From Candidatus Bathyarchaeota archaeon JdFR-04 (GTDB taxonomy: Archaea > Thermoproteota > Bathyarchaeia > Bathyarchaeales > UBA233), in NCBI GenBank assembly GCA_002010925.1, contig MTLR01000169.1, forward strand, positions 1 to 6,333: a stretch of DNA of 6,333 nucleotides. The letters run 5' to 3'. Positions 1 to 4,665 of this stretch are shown here, piece by piece. Below the pieces are notes generated by a model. The model was not told the origin of the DNA. It worked only from the letters and a program-made list of their open reading frames with translations, and did not search any database. The translations under genes and the position numbers were made by a program. Within the stretch, counting starts at the first letter, position 1, and each line of letters opens with the position of its first letter.

Positions 1-45
1 AAACCCATTTCTCAGCTTCAGCTTGAAAAGGGGGAGAATGCATGA
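1..45 (+). CDS. Possible 3' end of an upstream gene (partial, doubtful)
   Basis: The frame starting at base 1 is open for 14 codons (KPISQLQLEKGENA) and ends at TGA 43-45. It could be the C-terminal tail of a gene that lies mostly outside the window. Nothing in these residues identifies a family. The opposite strand is also open here: a - strand frame beginning with ATG at 85-83 runs off the window edge, so the true gene may instead be divergent from the ligase. The two readings cannot be separated without more sequence to the left. Confidence 0.2.
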   Translation, partial: KPISQLQLEKGENA

Positions 46-98
46 AGGAAACGCTCGTTAAGCTATGAAAACCGAGAACATCCATGTTTGTTTCTAAC

Positions 99-116
99 TT
101 TTATTTAGATTTTAAA
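99..116 (+). promoter_or_regulatory. AT-rich promoter-like stretch upstream of the DNA ligase
   Basis: Two TATA-like boxes lie here, TTTTATTTA around 99-107 and TTTTAAA around 110-116. With the usual archaeal spacing of about 26 bases from box centre to start site, transcription would begin near 129-140, giving the ligase a leader of about 60-70 nt. No strong purine-rich BRE is visible, so this is a weak assignment by position and composition only. The same boxes would also serve a - strand start near 85-90. Confidence 0.3.
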
Positions 117-120
117 GCAA

Positions 121-180
121 AACACCGAGGAAACATGAGACAAAAGTTCAGAAAGGCTTTTACTCTCTGAAATCGGTGTT
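121..180. repeat. Nested inverted repeat upstream of the ligase start
   Basis: AACACCGA at 121-128 is perfectly complementary to TCGGTGTT at 173-180. Inside it, TTCAGA at 147-152 pairs with TCTGAA at 166-171. On the 3' side the two arms are separated by one base, on the 5' side by 18 bases, so as RNA it would fold into a hairpin with a large one-sided bulge and a 13-nt loop. It ends 18 nt before the ligase ATG. If transcription starts from the nearest TATA-like box, the left arm would be lost or at the very 5' end, so a DNA-level operator is as possible as an RNA leader. It does not match a C/D box RNA or tRNA. Confidence 0.4.
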
Positions 181-198
181 GTTCTTGGTCAAAGGTCT

Positions 199-1902
199 AT
201 GGGAACAACTTTTAGGGTTTTAGCAGAGCTTTGCGAAAAACTTGAGGCGACATCAAAACGGAACTTGATGGTGGAGATCGTCTCCGACTTCTTAAAGGAA
301 CTAACACCCAGCGAGGTTGAGCCAGCTGTTTCCATGATTTTGGGCAGAGCCTTTCCCCGATGGGATCCGCGTGTTCTGGAAGTAGGCTGGGCAACTCTTA
401 CAGCGATAATCCGGCGCTTAACTGGAACAGACTGGAAAACCTTCAACAAAGCCTTCGCGGAAAGCGGTGATGTAGGTTCAGCGGTGAAAACGGTTTTCGA
501 AGCCAGCAAGCTATATAAACAAGCTACCCTCCTCGAGAAGCCTCTGACAATTTTAGAAGTAAGACAAAGCTTCGAAAAAATAGCTGAGGCCTCTGGGAAA
601 GGTTCAAAAGAACGCAGAGAAAGGCTTGTTAAAGCGTTGCTTAGCGTTGCCACACCGCTAGAGGCAAAATACTTGGTTAAAATTCTTATAGGCGAGATGC
701 GAACTGGCTTCCACGAAGGGTTAATGGAAGTAGCCGTATCGAAAGCTTTTCACATTCCGCTGAAGGAGGTTCAGAAAGCCTCCATGCTGATGGGTGACGT
801 AGGTGAGCTGGTTTCTCTCATAAAATCGAGGGGAAAAGAAGCTCTAAACCAGGTAGGCTTCATTCTCTTCCGACCGGTAAGGCTAATGATGGCTCAAACA
901 GCTGAAAACGTGGAGAAAGCCATACAAGAACATGGCGGTGAAACAGCTTTCGAACATAAACTTGACGGAGCGAGAATACAAATTCACAAGTCTGGAAACG
1001 AAGTTAGAATTTTCAGTAGAAGATTAACCGACGTCACACAAAGCCTTCCAGAAATCGTTGAGCTCGTGCAAAGAGAGGTTAAGGCAGAAGATGCCATCAT
1101 GGAAGGGGAAGTCGTAGCCATAGGTATTCAAGGGAAACCTCTGCCGTTTCAGCATTTAATGCGACGGTTCAAAAGAGTCCATAACATAGAAGAAATCCGA
1201 AGAAAAATTCCTGTTAAACTTTTCCTTTTCGACATACTCTACCGGAACGGACAAAGCCTCATCCACAAACCATACATCGAAAGAAGGAGAATCCTAAGCG
1301 AAACCGCAGGCGGAATTCAGCTAACCGAACAGATAATCACTTCAGACGTGGAAATCGCCACAAATTTTCTAACTCAAGCATTAAACCGTGGACATGAAGG
1401 ACTTATGGCTAAAAGACTAAACGCCGATTATACGCCTGGAATCCGCGGGAAAAAATGGCTTAAAATTAAGCCTGTGCTGGAACCACTGGATCTGGTAATC
1501 GTTGCAGTGGAATATGGATATGGTAGAAGACATAACTGGCTGTCCGACTACTACCTGGCAGCAAGAGATGCTGAAACAGGCAAATTCTACATAGTTGGAA
1601 AGACATTCAAGGGACTAACAGATCAAGAAATTATCGAAATGACAGAACGGCTCAGAAAAATCACCATAAAAAAGAAACATCGAAAAGTTGTGGTTACGCC
1701 TAAAATCGTTGTCGAAGTTCTGTATAATGAAATTCAGAAAAGCCCCAAATATAAATGCGGAATGGCACTGCGCTTCGCTCGGATAAGCCGAATAAGAGAA
1801 GATAAGGCGCCTGAAGAAGCTGACACCATCCAGAAAGTTAGAGCGATATTCGAAAAACAATTTCAGAAGCAACAGGAAAGTAGGAGTTTACCTGGTCACT
1901 GA
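199..1902 (+). CDS. lig: ATP-dependent DNA ligase (archaeal/eukaryal LigI type)
   Basis: Seals nicks in double-stranded DNA in replication and repair using ATP, through a ligase-AMP and then a DNA-adenylate intermediate. The 567 residues are within the normal range for archaeal ligases. The N-terminal DNA-binding domain spans about 1-215. The adenylation domain follows, with motif I KLDGAR (catalytic lysine K254, residues 254-259), FSRR of motif III (272-275), MEGE (301-304), LFLFDILY of motif IIIa (341-348), EGLMAK of motif IV (400-405) and WLKIKP of motif V (420-425). The OB-fold domain ends with the motif VI region MALRFARISRIREDK (522-536). QATLL at 108-112 sits where the PCNA-binding QKSFF motif of Pyrococcus furiosus ligase is found. 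ATG 199 is the first start after the in-frame stop at 136-138 and matches the family N-terminus; the Shine-Dalgarno is weak (AGGT two bases upstream). All catalytic residues seen are intact, so it should be active. Confidence 0.96.
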   Translation: MGTTFRVLAELCEKLEATSKRNLMVEIVSDFLKELTPSEVEPAVSMILGRAFPRWDPRVLEVGWATLTAIIRRLTGTDWKTFNKAFAESGDVGSAVKTVFEASKLYKQATLLEKPLTILEVRQSFEKIAEASGKGSKERRERLVKALLSVATPLEAKYLVKILIGEMRTGFHEGLMEVAVSKAFHIPLKEVQKASMLMGDVGELVSLIKSRGKEALNQVGFILFRPVRLMMAQTAENVEKAIQEHGGETAFEHKLDGARIQIHKSGNEVRIFSRRLTDVTQSLPEIVELVQREVKAEDAIMEGEVVAIGIQGKPLPFQHLMRRFKRVHNIEEIRRKIPVKLFLFDILYRNGQSLIHKPYIERRRILSETAGGIQLTEQIITSDVEIATNFLTQALNRGHEGLMAKRLNADYTPGIRGKKWLKIKPVLEPLDLVIVAVEYGYGRRHNWLSDYYLAARDAETGKFYIVGKTFKGLTDQEIIEMTERLRKITIKKKHRKVVVTPKIVVEVLYNEIQKSPKYKCGMALRFARISRIREDKAPEEADTIQKVRAIFEKQFQKQQESRSLPGH

Positions 1903-1910
1903 AATATTTA

Positions 1911-1928
1911 TGACAGGTTTTACTGTTA
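1911..1928. terminator. Small stem between the convergent ligase and padR genes
   Basis: ACAG at 1913-1916 pairs with CTGT at 1923-1926 around a 6-nt loop (GTTTTA); a G-T and a T-A pair can extend it to six pairs. It occupies much of the 35-bp gap between the two convergent stop codons. The stem is short and lacks a long T-run on either strand, and archaeal termination depends mainly on U-tracts, so a terminator role is only a positional guess. Confidence 0.2.
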
Positions 1929-1937
1929 GATGCAACT

Positions 1938-2537
1938 TTAGCTTTTCAGCCCATTAATCTCCCTTTTTAGTTCCTTTATTCTTTCTTCAATGTTAGTTAC
2001 TGCAGTGTTGCACGCCTCTGTTAGCCGTTGTAGTCCTTGTTTAAGTTTTTCTAAAGCTTCTATCTTTTCTCTCAGCGTAGCTTTCTCCTTGAGTAGAAGC
2101 GTTTTTACTGCTTGAGCAAACACTTGAGGATAAGCTTCTGTCCTCTCGATAAAACCAAGAGTTTCTAACTCGTTTAGAAGCAAAGCTCGGCTGGCGGATA
2201 TTATGTTAAAATGTTTTTCCACAGCTTTTTGGAATACTTCCTTTCCTTTTCGGGTGATTCTATAAACCTTAACCCTTCTCTTTCTCCCTTGAGTTTTCCA
2301 TTTTCCTTTTATTAGACCATTCTTTTCCAGCTTTTTTAACGTTGGATACAGCGCGCCGGCCTTTGGTGTTAAAAGCCCTAGACTTAGTTCTTTTATGTAC
2401 TTTATCATTTCGTAGCCATGGAGCGGCTTTCTTGTCAATGCGAATAATACGGCAAGTTTTAGGTATCCCTTTTTCATCTGTTCTCTCCAGCGGGAAACGA
2501 TTTCTTCAGATTCTTGTTTCTTCATATTTCCGGACAT
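1938..2537 (-). CDS. PadR-family winged-helix transcriptional regulator
   Basis: Predicted dimeric DNA-binding repressor of 199 residues. The PadR winged-helix domain covers about residues 21-108. It shows the family pattern: GYLKLAVLFAL then PLHGYEMIKYI (38-48), GALYPTLKKLEKNGLIKG (61-78, the recognition region), and a basic wing ending in RRVKVYRITRKGKEVF (87-102). The last 85 residues or so are helical and heptad-like (about 145-198), fitting the PadR C-terminal dimerisation helices, though longer than in minimal PadR proteins. The gene is divergent from the MacB-type transporter operon, with 63 bp between start codons containing a palindrome over TATA-like sequence, so it most likely represses that operon and itself. 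Start choice is open: ATG at 2537 has almost no leader, while the Met at residue 5 (2525) has GGA four bases upstream. Its inducer cannot be read from the sequence. Confidence 0.92.
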   Translation of the reverse strand: MSGNMKKQESEEIVSRWREQMKKGYLKLAVLFALTRKPLHGYEMIKYIKELSLGLLTPKAGALYPTLKKLEKNGLIKGKWKTQGRKRRVKVYRITRKGKEVFQKAVEKHFNIISASRALLLNELETLGFIERTEAYPQVFAQAVKTLLLKEKATLREKIEALEKLKQGLQRLTEACNTAVTNIEERIKELKREINGLKS

Positions 2538-2542
2538 TCCTG

Positions 2543-2565
2543 AAGAAACTATATATATGTTTCTT
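2543..2565. promoter_or_regulatory. Candidate PadR operator overlapping divergent TATA boxes
   Basis: A perfect 7-bp inverted repeat, AAGAAAC (2543-2549) and GTTTCTT (2559-2565), flanks a 9-bp alternating TATATATAT core (2550-2558). PadR proteins bind as dimers to dyad sites close to their own promoter, and this is the only strong dyad in the gap. The core can itself serve as a TATA box: centre 2554 predicts a + strand start near 2580, which would keep the permease Shine-Dalgarno in the mRNA. Binding here would block both directions. The dyad is seen; its recognition by PadR is inferred. Confidence 0.6.
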
Positions 2566-2571
2566 ATATAT
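2564..2571. promoter_or_regulatory. Second TATA-like box in the divergent promoter region
   Basis: TTATATAT at 2564-2571 reads as ATATATAA on the - strand, preceded there by AGTG. On the - strand it predicts a start near 2541, giving padR a nearly leaderless message for the ATG at 2537. On the + strand it would predict a start near 2594, downstream of the AGGAG ribosome site of the permease, so it fits the padR direction better. The assignment rests on composition and spacing only. Confidence 0.4.
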
Positions 2572-2587
2572 CACTTTCTTATAGATT

Positions 2588-2592
2588 AGGAG
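2588..2592 (+). promoter_or_regulatory. Shine-Dalgarno site of the permease
   Basis: AGGAG lies 8 nt upstream of ATG 2601, a good match and spacing. It supports ATG 2601 as the start and implies a leadered operon transcript, which in turn favours the TATA tract at 2550-2558 as the + strand promoter. Confidence 0.65.
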
Positions 2593-2600
2593 AAGAGGAA

Positions 2601-3752
2601 ATGCCAAGAACATTAGCGGTGGCCTTTAAGATAGCTTACCGAAGTATTACCAGACGGAAATTCCGTTCAGCATTGACCACGCTTGGAGTCGTTATAGGAA
2701 TCTCCACCATTGTTTCACTTATGACCGTTGCCTATGGCATGCGAACACAAGTGAAGAACACACTTAACGAAATGCTGGGTGCAGGGATAATTATAAGCAG
2801 CAGAACGGGCGGCGTGGACATTCCCGAATATGTTAAGGATATAATTCTTAACGTTTCCGGGGTTAAGGACGCAGTTCCAGTAGTCACTACGATGATAAAT
2901 GTAGGCGACCGGCCAGTTTTAACTATAGGCATAAACCCTGAAGATGCCACAAGATTATATCGCGTTTCCTTAGAAGAAGGAAGGTTACTAAGGCAAGGAG
3001 AAAAAGATTCTGTTATTTTCGGAGCGACCACTGCCGCCACGCTTGGGATAGGGGTTAACGACACAGTTACGCTAAGTGCACAACAGGGCGTGGTGGGCAA
3101 GAAATTCCGAGTGGTTGGTCTGTTACGTGCTATAGGTACAGGAGAACTAAACATCGGGTGTTTCCTTACACTCGATGCAGCCCAAGAACTGGTGAATAGG
3201 AAGGGGTATGTTTCCAATATACTTGTAGTGCTTGAAGACCCAAACTTAGGAGAAAGTCTAGAGGAGACATTCAGGGAAATGTTCGAAGACGCTAATATTG
3301 TTCGGCAAGAGGAAATAATGCGCCAAATCGACCGAGTTATGAGCGTAATCAACGGGGTTCTCCTAGCTTTAGGCTCTGTTAGCCTGGCAGTAGGAGCTTT
3401 AGGGATTTTAAATACGGTTATGATGTCGGTTCATGAAAGGCGCCGGGAGATAGGGATGTTAAAAGCCGTGGGCGCTGAAAGATGGCATGTTCTATTTCTG
3501 TTTCTCTCTGAAGCCCTAATAATCAGCATTATAGGTGGCATAATAGGCTGCGGATTAGGACTGGCTGGAGTGTACCTAATTCAATGGCTAGTATCGATAA
3601 TGGGATTAAACCTTACTGTTCCTCTGCTTGTGGCACCTGAAGTCCTGATTGGCGCCTTTCTTATGGCCATAACCATCGGGCTTTTTGCAGGGCTTTATCC
3701 CTCGTGGAAGGCCGCGAATGTTCCACCAGTGGAGGCGCTTAGGTATGAGTAA
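2601..3752 (+). CDS. MacB/FtsX-type ABC transporter permease
   Basis: Membrane subunit of a type VII (MacB-like) ABC transporter, 383 residues. These proteins usually do not carry substrate through the membrane bilayer; they pass ATP-driven movement to an extracytoplasmic domain that acts on substrates such as lipoproteins, peptides or drugs. Layout: a basic cytoplasmic N-terminus with RRKFRSALT (18-26); TM1 about 23-45; a MacB-like extracellular domain about 46-247, including the family-typical VSGVKDAVPVV (85-95) and the GxxxAATLGIGVNDTV stretch (141-156); then three TM helices at about 249-274, 296-330 and 347-367. The cytoplasmic HERRREIGMLKAVGAERWHV (278-297) is the conserved coupling helix that docks on the ATPase, and the C-terminal [20 protein letters not shown] is also family-typical. 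It is a normal length for a permease without a fused ATPase. It overlaps the ATPase gene by 8 nt. The substrate is unknown. Confidence 0.94.
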   Translation: MPRTLAVAFKIAYRSITRRKFRSALTTLGVVIGISTIVSLMTVAYGMRTQVKNTLNEMLGAGIIISSRTGGVDIPEYVKDIILNVSGVKDAVPVVTTMINVGDRPVLTIGINPEDATRLYRVSLEEGRLLRQGEKDSVIFGATTAATLGIGVNDTVTLSAQQGVVGKKFRVVGLLRAIGTGELNIGCFLTLDAAQELVNRKGYVSNILVVLEDPNLGESLEETFREMFEDANIVRQEEIMRQIDRVMSVINGVLLALGSVSLAVGALGILNTVMMSVHERRREIGMLKAVGAERWHVLFLFLSEALIISIIGGIIGCGLGLAGVYLIQWLVSIMGLNLTVPLLVAPEVLIGAFLMAITIGLFAGLYPSWKAANVPPVEALRYE

Positions 3753-4665
3753 CATAGTTGAACTTCGTGATGTTGTGAAAACCTACCATTTGGGAGAGGG
3801 AATAAAGGTTGAGGCGCTTCGTGGCGTAAACCTAAAGGTAGAGCGAGGAGAGCTTGTTTCGATTCAAGGCCCTTCCGGCTCAGGTAAAACTACTCTTCTA
3901 AACATGATGGGAGGTTTAGATAAACCTACAAGCGGTAAAATAGTCATTGATGGAAGAGATATTACACCTTTAGGCGAGAAAAGGCTTGCCCGTTTCCGTC
4001 GTGAAAAAATAGGGTTCATATTTCAGTTTTTCAACTTGGTTCCTCTTTTGACCGCGTTAGAAAATGTAGAGCTTCCTATGCTTTTCTCCGGCAAGCTCTC
4101 GGATAAGGAAATTCGAGAACGAGCATCGGATCTTCTTCGGTTGGTTGGGTTAGAAAAACGAATGCACCATAAACCAACGCAGCTAAGTGGAGGAGAACAA
4201 CAGCGAGTGGCCATTGCTAGGGCGTTAGCTAATGAACCAGCTATAATTCTCGGTGATGAACCTACTGGAAACATTGACCGGGCGACGGGACGCAAGATTA
4301 TTCGGTTGATTAAGGATTTGAATGAAACCCTTGAACAAACTTTCATCATTGTTACTCATGACTTAGCCGTAGCTAAGGCCTCCAAGCGAATGCTTTTTAT
4401 GGCTGATGGAAAAGTTTATGCCACTCCGCCTAAAACCGCTTTAACTGTTCCAATTCAAGTTCTTATGGAGGAACGACGACAACTTCTTTTAGCTGAGCTT
4501 GGATGGCTGAAGTCTTCTTTGCTCGCCCTCAAGGAGAGGAAGGAAGAGATTAATCCCAACATTTTCAGCCAGGCTTTTTCGACTTATAAGGCTAGGGTGG
4601 AAAAGATAAGGAAGCTACTTAGGGATTATGCTACTCTTCAAGGAGGAAAGGGTGATGAAGCCTAA
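3745..4665 (+). CDS. ABC transporter ATPase, LolD/MacB type, with C-terminal extension
   Basis: Cytoplasmic motor that dimerises and powers the permease just upstream. The 306-residue protein has a complete nucleotide-binding domain: Walker [10 protein letters not shown] (42-50), Q-loop Q94 in [10 protein letters not shown], signature LSGGEQQR (147-154), Walker [13 protein letters not shown] (167-178) with catalytic E172, and switch H205 in VTHD. LolD-type ATPases usually end near residue 225-235; this one has about 75 further residues (231-306), charged and helical, for which I recognise no domain. ATG 3745 is chosen over an upstream in-frame ATG at 3685: it starts at the family-typical N-terminus ([12 protein letters not shown]), has GGAGG at 3731-3735 with a 9-nt spacer, and overlaps the permease stop by only 8 nt, whereas the longer form would add 20 unrelated residues. 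It overlaps the next gene by 11 nt, so the three are probably translationally coupled. Confidence 0.95.
   Translation: MSNIVELRDVVKTYHLGEGIKVEALRGVNLKVERGELVSIQGPSGSGKTTLLNMMGGLDKPTSGKIVIDGRDITPLGEKRLARFRREKIGFIFQFFNLVPLLTALENVELPMLFSGKLSDKEIRERASDLLRLVGLEKRMHHKPTQLSGGEQQRVAIARALANEPAIILGDEPTGNIDRATGRKIIRLIKDLNETLEQTFIIVTHDLAVAKASKRMLFMADGKVYATPPKTALTVPIQVLMEERRQLLLAELGWLKSSLLALKERKEEINPNIFSQAFSTYKARVEKIRKLLRDYATLQGGKGDEA
4642..4646 (+). promoter_or_regulatory. Strong Shine-Dalgarno site deciding the start of the secreted protein
   Basis: GGAGG within AAGGAGG (4640-4646) lies 8 nt before ATG 4655, inside the end of the ATPase gene. A GTG at 4652 is also possible and would add one residue; ATG 4655 has the better spacing and codon. 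Confidence 0.75.

Noticed and set aside
1..85. - strand gene starting at ATG 85 and leaving the window
   Set aside because: The frame is open for 28 codons (MDVLGFHSLTSV...), and a TATA-like box lies upstream on that strand, but it is too short, and competes with the + strand tail at 1-45, so it is not called.
121..180. C/D box small RNA
   Set aside because: A CTGA D-box-like element is present at 167-170, but there is no RTGATGA C box (only ATGAGA) and no internal C'/D' pair.
189..653. Long - strand reading frame opposite the ligase N-terminus
   Set aside because: It is antisense to a gene with clear family conservation, has Ser/Lys-rich low-information sequence and no recognisable domain; a shadow frame.
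2342..2584. 80-codon + strand frame opposite the start of padR
   Set aside because: It overlaps the conserved winged-helix codons of padR and the divergent promoter; no ribosome site or family resemblance.
2732..3352. 206-codon - strand frame opposite the permease
   Set aside because: It mirrors the extracellular domain of an evident MacB-type permease; its Ser/Thr/Ile-rich translation has no domain and it is best explained as a shadow frame.
3685..3744. Upstream in-frame start for the ATPase, adding 20 residues
   Set aside because: The extra residues lie inside the permease's conserved C-terminal codons, are unlike ABC ATPase N-termini, and ATG 3745 has GGAGG at ideal spacing.
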